Origin: Candidatus Saccharimonadota bacterium
GTDB lineage: Bacteria; Eremiobacterota; Xenobia; Xenobiales; Xenobiaceae
Length of the DNA: 15,102 bases
Assembly (NCBI GenBank): GCA_004554425.1
Contig: SFMI01000036.1
Coordinates: 1-15,102 of the forward strand
Direction: 5' to 3'
Within the stretch, counting starts at the first letter, position 1. Each line of letters opens with the position of its first letter. Positions 1 to 6,326 of this stretch are shown here, one piece after another. The position numbers and the translations under genes are program-made. A model generated the notes under the pieces. The model saw only the letters and a list, made by a program, of their open reading frames with translations. It made no database searches and was not told the origin of the DNA.

Positions 1-24
1 CTGCTCGTATTGTACAACGATCAC
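1..24 (-). CDS. 5' end of an unidentified gene cut by the left window edge
   Basis: Only eight codons are inside the window. They read GTG ATC GTT GTA CAA TAC GAG CAG, giving (M)IVVQYEQ. The start is chosen because a consensus ribosome binding site AGGAGG (minus strand, positions 38-33) sits eight bases before the GTG, and no other start has such a site. The product cannot be identified from so few residues. It lies on the same strand as serS but beyond the serS terminator. With a 144-base leader of its own, it is probably transcribed separately. Confidence 0.6.
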
Positions 25-32
25 TGCCGGAA

Positions 33-38
33 CCTCCT
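33..38 (-). promoter_or_regulatory. Ribosome binding site of the left-edge gene
   Basis: AGGAGG on the minus strand is a full consensus Shine-Dalgarno sequence, eight bases upstream of the GTG at 24-22. It is the main evidence that a gene begins at the left edge. Confidence 0.65.
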
Positions 39-95
39 AATATGTGAGTTTAACAATTTCTCATACCTAAAAGCGAGGTACTTAAAAGGTCAGAG

Positions 96-109
96 AAAGA
101 ACGTTCTTT
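96..109. promoter_or_regulatory. Perfect 14-bp palindrome, candidate operator
   Basis: AAAGAACGTTCTTT reads identically on both strands. It lies in the leader region of the left-edge gene, 71 bases before its start codon, and after the serS terminator. A perfect 14-bp palindrome without a loop is typical of a dimeric repressor site rather than an RNA hairpin. The GAAC/GTTC halves recall Gram-positive LexA boxes, but those have a four-base spacer that is missing here. The regulator is therefore unknown, and the operator role is inferred from symmetry and position only. Confidence 0.35.
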
Positions 110-168
110 AACGAATCCGGCCCTGCTTCAAGAAAAAATGCACCACTCCTTTTAGGCTGCTATTCGGC

Positions 169-210
169 AAAAAATAAATACCGCCGATTTCACGACAGAA
201 ATCGACGGCG
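169..210 (-). terminator. Rho-independent terminator of serS
   Basis: On the minus strand, 30 bases after the serS stop, the arms at 210-207 plus 203-198 pair with 182-191 (GGCG with CGCC, GAAATC with GATTTC). There is a three-base bulge and a six-base loop. The stem is followed directly by a T-rich tail (TATTTATTTTTT). Position, orientation and tail all fit termination of the serS transcript. Confidence 0.75.
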
Positions 211-240
211 TTATTCTAAAAGATAACTAAAGTAGTCTAA

Positions 241-1533
241 CTAAGCCTTATTGATCTTAGGCACCAAAAGTTCCTGACCACCCATATAAGGACGAAGAGC
301 TTCAGGAATAACAACTGAGCCATCAGCTTGCTGGAAGTTTTCCAAAATAGCGACCATGGTACGACCGACAGCCAGACCGGAACCGTTCAAAGTATGAACA
401 TATTCTGTAGGAGCAGAAGGCTCACGACGGAAACGCATATTGGCGCGTCTAGCCTGATAATCCCAGCAATTAGAGCAAGAAGAGATCTCAATGAAACGCT
501 TCTGAGCCGGAGACCAGAACTCTAAATCGTAAGTTTTGGAAGAAGAAAGGCCCATATCACCGGCGCAAAGCAAGACTACACGATAAGGGATACCTAAACC
601 TTTAAGCACATCTTCAGCATTATCAACCATTTTTTCCAACTCGTCATTGGAAGTATCAGGATTGACAATTTTGACCATTTCTACTTTATTGAACTGGTGG
701 ACGCGCACTAAACCGCGAGAATCACGGCCAGCAGCTCCGGCTTCAGAGCGGAAGCAAGCGGTGCAAGCAGTATAATAAATGGGCAAATCTTTACCATCGA
801 GCACTTCTTCACGGTGGATATTGGTCAGAGGCACTTCAGCGGTAGGAATTAAATACAAATCGTTAGGAGAGCAATGGAAAAGATCATCCTTAAACTTGGG
901 AAGCTGACCAGTAGCGTATAAAGTATCGCCACTTACCAAGACAGGAGGCAGCATCTCCTTATAGCCGTGCTTATGAGTGTGCAAATCGAGCATATAAGTG
1001 TAAATAGCACGCTCTAAACGGGCACCATCTCCACAAAGCAACCAAAAACGAGAACCGGAAAGTTTAATGGCTCTCTTACTGTCCAAAATGCCCAATTCTT
1101 CGCCGATATCCCAATGGGGCTTTACTTCAAAATCATACTCTTTGAAGTCACCCACGCGACGTACTTCTTTGTTGTAATCGGAATCGGGGCCATCGGGAAT
1201 ATCATCTTGAGGCAAGTTGGGTAACACTTCAACCAAGTGGACTTGTTCTTCTTCAATGGCGACTTTTTCTGCGTCAATAGCGGAGATCTGAGCACCAACT
1301 TCACGCATACGAGCGGAATCAGCAGTAATATCTTCACCAGCTTTTTTGCGTTTGCCTAAGTCGGCAGAAACACTATTGCGCTCTTTTTTGAGCTCATCAG
1401 CTTTGGTAATAAGATCACGACGTTTAACATCGAGAGCCAAAATTGCATCAATAGTCTCGGGCTTAACTCCGCGTCGTCCTAAGGCTTTCTTTACACGCTC
1501 GGTATCACGGCGGATAAGTTTTACATCTAACAT
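241..1533 (-). CDS. serS: Seryl-tRNA synthetase
   Basis: Charges tRNA-Ser (and tRNA-Sec where present) with serine in the cytoplasm, using ATP. The protein has 430 residues, the normal length for the bacterial enzyme. The N-terminal MLDVKLIRRD opening and the charged helical hairpin at about residues 27-105 are the tRNA-binding coiled-coil arm. The class II catalytic core follows: motif 1 near 189-201, the TAEVPLTN serine-pocket segment at 231-238, motif 2 at about 261-283 (FRSEAGAAGRDSRG then VHQFNKVE), and motif 3 at 382-398 (LNGSGLAVGRTMVAILEN). The ATG at 1533 gives the family's usual N-terminus and has GGAGGT 12 bases upstream, a slightly long spacing. It is flanked by terminators on both sides, so it is probably a single-gene transcript. 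No T-box leader is visible. Nothing in the active site looks altered. Confidence 0.97.
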   Translation of the reverse strand: MLDVKLIRRDTERVKKALGRRGVKPETIDAILALDVKRRDLITKADELKKERNSVSADLGKRKKAGEDITADSARMREVGAQISAIDAEKVAIEEEQVHLVEVLPNLPQDDIPDGPDSDYNKEVRRVGDFKEYDFEVKPHWDIGEELGILDSKRAIKLSGSRFWLLCGDGARLERAIYTYMLDLHTHKHGYKEMLPPVLVSGDTLYATGQLPKFKDDLFHCSPNDLYLIPTAEVPLTNIHREEVLDGKDLPIYYTACTACFRSEAGAAGRDSRGLVRVHQFNKVEMVKIVNPDTSNDELEKMVDNAEDVLKGLGIPYRVVLLCAGDMGLSSSKTYDLEFWSPAQKRFIEISSCSNCWDYQARRANMRFRREPSAPTEYVHTLNGSGLAVGRTMVAILENFQQADGSVVIPEALRPYMGGQELLVPKINKA

Positions 1534-1580
1534 ACTGTTCTAGAAACCTCCAATTGTTTCTAAAATTGCATTACAATCCC

Positions 1581-1633
1581 AAAAATGCAGTATAGACTTT
1601 CCCTCTTTTTTTAAAGCGGCAAAAGTCTACACT
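1581..1633 (-). terminator. Terminator after the PilT-like gene
   Basis: A 13-bp stem is formed by AGTGTAGACTTTT (1633-1621) and GAAAGTCTATACT (1601-1589), with two G-T wobbles and a 19-base loop. It is followed on the minus strand by GCATTTTTG. It begins 27 bases after the stop of the 1660-2727 gene and separates it from serS. The T-run is short and the loop large, so efficiency is uncertain. Confidence 0.6.
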
Positions 1634-1659
1634 TAATTTAACAGCTTGGCAAGTTCTTA

Positions 1660-2727
1660 TTAGTAAGGTAAGCTCATAATCTTCTTGAAATCTTCGGGAC
1701 GACTGCTTTGACGCGTAGCTTCTTCCATAGTAACAATGTTTTTGCGCACTAAGAAGCGTAAAGCCATCTCTTGAGTTTGCATGCCATGATCGCGAGCCGA
1801 AGCGGACATGTAAGGGCCAATTTGAGCGATTTTATTTTCGCGCAACAATTCTTTTAACTTACCTGTGGAAACGAGCAACTCAAAAGCAGGTACCAACCCT
1901 TCACCAGAAGCTTTACGCAACAAAACCTGACCGATAATGGCTTTCAAACCCAAAGCTAAATTGTTACGGCAAGATTGGGATAAATGGGGCGGATAAGAAT
2001 CGATAATTTTTTCCAACATTACCTGAACACTGGCTGCTGTGGAAGAAGCGATTACCAAAGTACCAGCTGCAGCTAAATTGAGCACTTGTTGAATAGATTC
2101 TTGACCTTCCAAATTGGAAACGACCACCACGTCGGCACCTTGACGAGAAAGAGAAGCAAAAGCCTCTTTGTAGCTAGCTACATCAGTACCAATTTCACGT
2201 TGGCAAATAACGCCCTTTTGGTTGCGGTGCAAGAAATCTAAAGGATCCTCTAAAGAGATAATCTGACAGCAACGAGTTTCCAAGATATAATTTACCAAAG
2301 CGGCCACGGTGTTGCTCTTACCAGATTGTTTGGGACCACAAACTAAAACCAAACCGGAGCTAGATTCGGAAACTTGATTTTTAATAAGTTCAGGAATACC
2401 TAAACTTTCCAAAGTTGGAGCTGACGGAGGATTGGTAGAAACTACACAAGCTACCGATCCGCGTTGCCGATAAACATTGACACGGAACCTGGACAAACCG
2501 GGGACTGAGAAAGCGAAATCGCATTCCATACGATCTTCAAACTCATCTAACAAGTCATCATTCATAACGGCACGGCTGAAAGCTTCCGTGTCAGCTGGAC
2601 TTAAAATCGGCCCATCCATACTTACCAATTGGTTATTGATACGCATTAGAATGGGGCTGCCGGGAACTAAGTGCAGATGAGACGCCCTGCGTTCAACCAT
2701 ACTGGTAAATAATTCTTCAACGTTCAT
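1660..2727 (-). CDS. PilT-like ATPase paralogue with degenerate active site
   Basis: A 355-residue member of the PilT/GspE secretion-ATPase family, colinear with the intact PilT encoded just upstream. Conserved: the N-terminal PAS-like domain, the GLSRFRVN arginine segment (77-84), the Walker A motif GPKQSGKS (131-138), the Asp box around LEDPLDFLH (159-167) and CQRE (175-178). Lost: the segment equivalent to PilT GEMRDLET reads SNLEGQES (204-211), with Asn205 where the catalytic glutamate should be. Both His-box histidines are threonines (Thr223, Thr230). The C-terminal AIRNLIRE-type motif is only approximate (KLKELLREN, 290-298). It could bind ATP, but it should hydrolyse it poorly or not at all. 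An auxiliary or regulatory subunit of the pilus motor (compare PilU beside PilT) is an inference. The ATG at 2727 has AAAGGT 11 bases upstream. The intact, full-length frame argues against a pseudogene. Confidence 0.85.
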   Translation of the reverse strand: MNVEELFTSMVERRASHLHLVPGSPILMRINNQLVSMDGPILSPADTEAFSRAVMNDDLLDEFEDRMECDFAFSVPGLSRFRVNVYRQRGSVACVVSTNPPSAPTLESLGIPELIKNQVSESSSGLVLVCGPKQSGKSNTVAALVNYILETRCCQIISLEDPLDFLHRNQKGVICQREIGTDVASYKEAFASLSRQGADVVVVSNLEGQESIQQVLNLAAAGTLVIASSTAASVQVMLEKIIDSYPPHLSQSCRNNLALGLKAIIGQVLLRKASGEGLVPAFELLVSTGKLKELLRENKIAQIGPYMSASARDHGMQTQEMALRFLVRKNIVTMEEATRQSSRPEDFKKIMSLPY

Positions 2728-2764
2728 TTATAACTGTACCTTTCCTTAATTCTCAGCCAGCCCT

Positions 2765-2810
2765 CAGAAAGAGTTTTCTGACGTAAATTCTTCAGATTTA
2801 CTCTTTTCTG
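2765..2810 (-). other. Stem-loop between the two pilT-type genes
   Basis: The arms CAGAAAGAGT (2765-2774) and ACTCTTTTCTG (2800-2810) pair apart from one bulged base. An inner TCTGA/TCAGA pair (2777-2781 with 2791-2795) can extend the fold. No T-run follows on the minus strand, so this does not look like a terminator. It may be an mRNA processing or stability element that sets the ratio of the two ATPases; that role is inference. Confidence 0.4.
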
Positions 2811-2831
2811 GGGGGCGACATCAGCAGCTAA

Positions 2832-3953
2832 TTACGACTCAGACGCAGGAGTTGGAGTACTTGAAGCGTTCGGATTTGTAATTAAACGGTTAAACTCTTC
2901 AGGACTGTGGGCTTTAGAGAGGCCTTCCTCGTAGGTAATAAGTCCTTGTTGATAGAGATTGCGCAATGACATATCAAAGCTCATCATACCAAACTGGCGT
3001 CCAGTTTGTATGGCACTTGGGATTTGGTGAGTTTTTCCCTCACGAATTAAGTTGCGCACAGCGGGGATCATAGGCATAAGTTCCATAGCCATAACGCGAC
3101 CTCCACCTTTGGCCTTAGGCAACAGACTCTGACACATTACGCCTTCCAAGCATACTGAAAGTTGCATACGCACTTGCTGCTGCTGGTGAGGAGGGAAAAT
3201 GTCAATGACGCGATCTACGGTTGAAGCAGCAGAATTGGTGTGCAAAGTTGCTAACACCAAGTGGCCAGTTTCAGCGGCGGAAATAGCGATCTGGGTCGTT
3301 TCCAGATCTCGCATCTCACCAATTAGAATTACATCAGGGTCTTGACGCAAAACGTGTTTTAGAGCCATAGCGAAGCTGTGCGTATCAGCACCGACCTCAC
3401 GTTGACAAATAACCGAATTTTTATCTTTGTGCAAAAATTCGATAGGATCTTCACAAGTCACAATATGGCAACGACGCGATTCGTTTATATGATCAATCAT
3501 AGCGGCCAAGGTAGTAGATTTACCAGAACCTGTAGGGCCTGTAACTAGTACCAAACCACGAGGGCGCATAGCTAAATCGGCCACAGTCTGTGGCATTTTT
3601 AATTCTTCCAGCGTAAGAGGACGCGAAGGTATGACACGTAAAGCGGCGCCCCAAGTTCCGCGCTGTAAGTAAATATTGACACGGAAACGGGACAAACCAG
3701 GAATGCTGTAAGCTAAATCCAGCTCTTTATCGGCAATGAACTTTGCCTTTTGTTCATCGGTAAGAATACTCTCGCAAAGCCTACGCACAGTAGTAGCGTC
3801 AAGTATTTCATAAGTAGCGGGAGTTAGTTCTCCGTCAACACGGATCATGGGGGCACTACCAACTTTTATGTGCAAGTCGGAGGCGCCGCGCTCCACCATA
3901 GTAGCTAGCAAATCGTCTAATGCAAGTTCATGAGAGTCAAGAAGACTGTCCAT
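2832..3953 (-). CDS. pilT: Type IV pilus retraction ATPase PilT
   Basis: Cytoplasmic hexameric ATPase that powers pilus disassembly and so twitching motility or DNA uptake. The 373 residues carry every family hallmark: the PAS-like N-terminal domain (SDLHIKVGSAPMIRVDG), the arginine segment GLSRFRVN (86-93), Walker A GPTGSGKST (139-147), the Asp box CEDPIEFLH (167-175), Walker B with catalytic Glu213 in GEMRDLET, and the His box with His231 and His238. The retraction-specific AIRNLIRE-type motif is seen as AVRNLIREGKTHQI (298-311), which separates PilT from PilB/GspE extension ATPases. The ATG at 3953 has AAAGGTG six bases upstream. The C-terminal tail is Ser/Thr/Pro-rich. The degenerate paralogue follows after 104 bases, probably in the same transcript. 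No pilin or pilus-assembly genes are in the window. Confidence 0.95.
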   Translation of the reverse strand: MDSLLDSHELALDDLLATMVERGASDLHIKVGSAPMIRVDGELTPATYEILDATTVRRLCESILTDEQKAKFIADKELDLAYSIPGLSRFRVNIYLQRGTWGAALRVIPSRPLTLEELKMPQTVADLAMRPRGLVLVTGPTGSGKSTTLAAMIDHINESRRCHIVTCEDPIEFLHKDKNSVICQREVGADTHSFAMALKHVLRQDPDVILIGEMRDLETTQIAISAAETGHLVLATLHTNSAASTVDRVIDIFPPHQQQQVRMQLSVCLEGVMCQSLLPKAKGGGRVMAMELMPMIPAVRNLIREGKTHQIPSAIQTGRQFGMMSFDMSLRNLYQQGLITYEEGLSKAHSPEEFNRLITNPNASSTPTPASES

Positions 3954-3971
3954 CTATTCACCTTTACAGCA

Positions 3972-4001
3972 AGACTGAAAGCAGCAAACCAACTCCAGTC
4001 T
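3972..4001 (-). other. Small hairpin in the pilT leader
   Basis: AGACTG (minus strand 4001-3996) and CAGTCT (3977-3972) form a perfect six-bp stem around an 18-base loop, 18 bases before the pilT start codon. It would sit in the 5' untranslated region near the ribosome binding site. It may be chance: the stem is short and the loop long. Confidence 0.25.
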
Positions 4002-4048
4002 CAAATTACGAACAAAAAACCGTTCCTGCATTCGAGAATTTCAGCCTT

Positions 4049-4082
4049 TCGCCTGCCTGTAAACAGTAAATGAAAATATAGT
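4049..4082 (+). promoter_or_regulatory. Possible promoter of the plus-strand gene
   Basis: The -10-like box TATAGT lies at 4077-4082, 39 bases before the GTG start. The best -35 candidate (TTCGCC at 4049-4054) is poor and too far away, so only the -10 box is convincing. The 168-base divergent region must also hold the pilT promoter, for which I see no clear match. Confidence 0.25.
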
Positions 4083-4121
4083 TGAAGCAGGGCAGCTTGT
4101 GAAGGAGACGAAGGAGGCAGC

Positions 4122-5267
4122 GTGTCTGAGTTAACTGATTTACAAGAGTTTTTAAAAAGTGATCTGCCAGTTTTGGAATTTAACAATGCTGGCTTCCCCA
4201 CTTCGGCTTCCCAAAACCGTCAAGAGCGTTGGCTCAATCTGGCCGCCGTCAACTTACGTGGCTTCGGCAAGCAACCATGTGTAGTCAGACGTTGTACAAA
4301 ACATAACGATGTACAAACTGAAGTCAGACGCTGGAGTGAAGAAAATTTTTTGCTTATAAAAAGTAAAGACGAATCTTATGGTGCTCTTTTTATGGGAGAA
4401 GATGCTTGTCTTTACCAAAGCGTATTAGACGGACAACGCGTTTTGCGCCATGATCCTGGCGATGAAATAGTTGAAGATATTTATATATATAACAAAATAG
4501 ACAACCCACTAGGCATACAATTAGAATCGGTTCGTTGTAGAGTAATCGACGTACTGTATGAAATAGGTTATCTCAATTGGCCTTGCCTAAATACAGCTGA
4601 GCGTTTGGCTCTAGTATCTCACAAAAGCGGCAGTGCCGAAGCTAAACAAGCTTTAGATTCACTTTATGACGGCGACCAGACTTCCACTTTGGAAATGTTT
4701 CTGGGCCATACTTCGAATGAGAAAATTAGACAAGAAATTTGGGAAGCCGGCAAACGAGGCAAGTTCCGCCTAAATACTAAAGCTATGTTGTGGCTTTTGA
4801 AACGTCCAGACTGGAACACTAACAGTTGTGTTACTTTTATGGCTCTAGGTATTGCAGCAGAACATCCTCAGGAGACTTCCAAACTTATGCTTCATCCCAA
4901 CAATTTGGTACGCCTCCATTTAGCCGATCTTATAGACAACACAGAAGTATTACTGGAATGGTTGGGCTGGGAAAATAATCCGGCTGTCCGCCGTCGTATT
5001 TTATTGAGTTTGCAAAGAGCAACTTCTCCAGCAGCTTTAGTTGCCAAAATAAAAAGTACTGTCAACGCCAAATCAGTTGCTACAAAATCAGAAAAGGCTC
5101 AAAATAACTTAGAAATTATAGGCTGGGTATTGGCCAACTGGCGCCAAGGCTTTATAGATGAGAGTATAAAAACAGCTTTGCAAGAAGCTGAAAATTTACC
5201 TATAGGTGAAAATAACCAAAAAAAAATAAAGGATTTAATAAAACAATACGCTTTCATTAAATCCTAA
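4122..5267 (+). CDS. Protein of unknown function with probable helical-repeat C-terminus
   Basis: 381 residues, not recognised. The GTG start at 4122 is supported by AAGGAGG at 4111-4117, four bases upstream, which is close spacing. The N-terminal ~150 residues are mixed and soluble, with scattered cysteines (CVVRRCTKH, 53-61) and a β-rich-looking stretch around ALFMGEDACLYQ. From about 160 on, short amphipathic helices follow one another (for example NNLVRLHLADLIDNTEVLLEWL then NPAVRRRILLSLQRA). That looks like a HEAT/ARM-type solenoid and suggests a protein-binding scaffold. There is no signal peptide, membrane segment or catalytic motif. It is the only plus-strand gene in the window, divergent from pilT and convergent with the 5292-6062 gene 24 bases away. 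Its codon use looks more AT-rich towards the 3' end. Function and relation to the pilus genes are unknown. Confidence 0.85.
   Translation: MSELTDLQEFLKSDLPVLEFNNAGFPTSASQNRQERWLNLAAVNLRGFGKQPCVVRRCTKHNDVQTEVRRWSEENFLLIKSKDESYGALFMGEDACLYQSVLDGQRVLRHDPGDEIVEDIYIYNKIDNPLGIQLESVRCRVIDVLYEIGYLNWPCLNTAERLALVSHKSGSAEAKQALDSLYDGDQTSTLEMFLGHTSNEKIRQEIWEAGKRGKFRLNTKAMLWLLKRPDWNTNSCVTFMALGIAAEHPQETSKLMLHPNNLVRLHLADLIDNTEVLLEWLGWENNPAVRRRILLSLQRATSPAALVAKIKSTVNAKSVATKSEKAQNNLEIIGWVLANWRQGFIDESIKTALQEAENLPIGENNQKKIKDLIKQYAFIKS
5218..5264 (-). terminator. Terminator of the 5292-6062 gene, embedded in the convergent coding sequence
   Basis: A perfect nine-bp stem, GGATTTAAT with ATTAAATCC (5231-5239 and 5256-5264), encloses a 16-base loop. 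On the minus strand it runs straight into TTTATTTTTTTTT (5230-5218). This fits a rho-independent terminator for the minus-strand gene ending at 5292. It lies entirely within the last codons of the plus-strand gene, whose TAA stop (5265-5267) abuts the arm. The stem is AT-rich, so strength is uncertain. Confidence 0.6.
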
Positions 5268-5291
5268 TAATTGACAGAGATGGTGATTTTT

Positions 5292-6062
5292 TTAATCTAG
5301 AGCCCGGTCGATAATTTTTGCTTCCGCAACTTGATTGACAAGCTTAGGAGAGTGGGAAGCCAAAATTAAGCTACCATAAGCATCTTCCAGTTTGGGCATA
5401 AGACCGCGCACTTTGGCAGCATGTTCCAACAACTTTTCATGATCTTCATCATAATCTATCAGTTCTTTGGCACCGTTGATGACTTCTTCTTGAGTATGGC
5501 GAACTTGCTCTTCTAAAGAGTTAAACAATTTTTCCAATTCTTGCAAAGATGCGCCAAATTGCTCAGCACTCTCACCACTTTGCAAAGCAGCCGATCCTAA
5601 AGTGCAAATAATATCTTGGCTATTATAGAGATCATCTCCAGTAGCTGTAGCCTGAACACGAGCAGTAATGTCGTTAAAAGCGTTTATACCGCCCATAATA
5701 AGCTGTATGCCAACTCTTAGACCAAGCTCTTCTTCACTATTGACAAAAGCCTCAAATTGCATAAGTCCCAAGTGAATTACGTAATAAGTATCATCAATAC
5801 TGGAAGCTAAAGAAGCTAAGTAGCTCTTTTCGGCTTCATTTTCCGGTATAGCTTTTAATTCACTCTTAACTTGAGCGTAAGCATCCTCTATAGTTTTAAA
5901 TATATCATACACGCTTTGTAAAAAAGCTTCCGGTTCAATTTCATGCTTGCTCACTTGAGCAACTAGCTTGAGTAAACCACTATATCTTGACGTATCAGCT
6001 GCACTGGCAGCGGGAGAGGTCAATTCTTTTTCCGGCTGTTGACCAGAAGCTAAAGAATCCAT
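5292..6062 (-). CDS. Helical protein of unknown function, paralogue of the 7649-8470 product
   Basis: 256 residues, acidic, predicted almost wholly helical, with no signal peptide or transmembrane segment. I do not recognise a named family. It shares ordered, similarly spaced motifs with the product of 7649-8470: AYAQV (61-65), DDTYYVIHLGLMQFE (90-104) and LRVGIQLIMGG (115-125). These match YAQV, DDSYYIFKLAIMQLE and IRVGLMLIKQA there, so the two are paralogues. This copy lacks the N-terminal zinc finger and instead opens with a short Ser/Ala/Gln-rich stretch. The C-terminal half (about 165-232) looks like a coiled-coil hairpin. The ATG at 6062 has GGAGGA six bases upstream. A terminator separates it from the coiled-coil gene before it, so it may have its own promoter in 6063-6244. 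Function is unknown; a chaperone or partner role for the neighbouring protein is speculation. Confidence 0.85.
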   Translation of the reverse strand: MDSLASGQQPEKELTSPAASAADTSRYSGLLKLVAQVSKHEIEPEAFLQSVYDIFKTIEDAYAQVKSELKAIPENEAEKSYLASLASSIDDTYYVIHLGLMQFEAFVNSEEELGLRVGIQLIMGGINAFNDITARVQATATGDDLYNSQDIICTLGSAALQSGESAEQFGASLQELEKLFNSLEEQVRHTQEEVINGAKELIDYDEDHEKLLEHAAKVRGLMPKLEDAYGSLILASHSPKLVNQVAEAKIIDRALD

Positions 6063-6244
6063 GGAAACTCCTCCAATAGTGTCAGTTAATTGCCAACCAA
6101 GTTCTATAGATAATGCCTTGGCGGCCGCTCATAATCGCATCCCCCAAAAATATACTTTTCCTTCTTCTGCTCAGATAGGGACTGTCCCTTGTATGGTTGC
6201 TTTCAAAATGCTCGACTCTCGCCCAAAAGGCTGCACGCTCAAAC
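6063..6244. other. Gene-free stretch upstream of the 6062 start
   Basis: This stretch lies between the terminator of the coiled-coil gene and the ribosome binding site of the 6062 gene. It should contain that gene's promoter, but no hexamer pair stands out. An 89-codon plus-strand frame across it lacks a ribosome binding site and runs through the terminator hairpin, so I do not count it as a gene. Confidence 0.5.
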
Positions 6245-6290
6245 AAAAAAAAGGAAGAGAGCCGCCAAATAGCACTTCAGCAGCCCTCTT
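6245..6290 (-). terminator. Strong terminator of the coiled-coil gene
   Basis: On the minus strand, AAGAGGGCTGC (6290-6280) pairs with GCGGCTCTCTT (6265-6255) over 11 positions, two of them G-T wobbles, around a 14-base loop. CC and eight consecutive T residues follow (6252-6245). It starts 36 bases after the stop at 6327. GC-rich stem, close position and long T-run make it the clearest terminator in the window. Confidence 0.85.
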
Positions 6291-6326
6291 GCTCACTCCC
6301 CGTATAACGGATAGCGCTATTCTTTA

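Noticed and set aside
1534..1659. T-box riboswitch upstream of serS
   Set aside because: A hairpin is present, but it fits a terminator of the preceding gene. No T-box sequence or antiterminator alternative is visible.
1660..2727. Degenerate PilT copy as a pseudogene
   Set aside because: The frame is intact and full length, with its own ribosome binding site and terminator. The losses are confined to catalytic positions rather than scattered.
4001..4201. 66-codon minus-strand frame across the pilT divergent region
   Set aside because: It overlaps the start of the plus-strand gene and the pilT leader, and no ribosome binding site precedes it.
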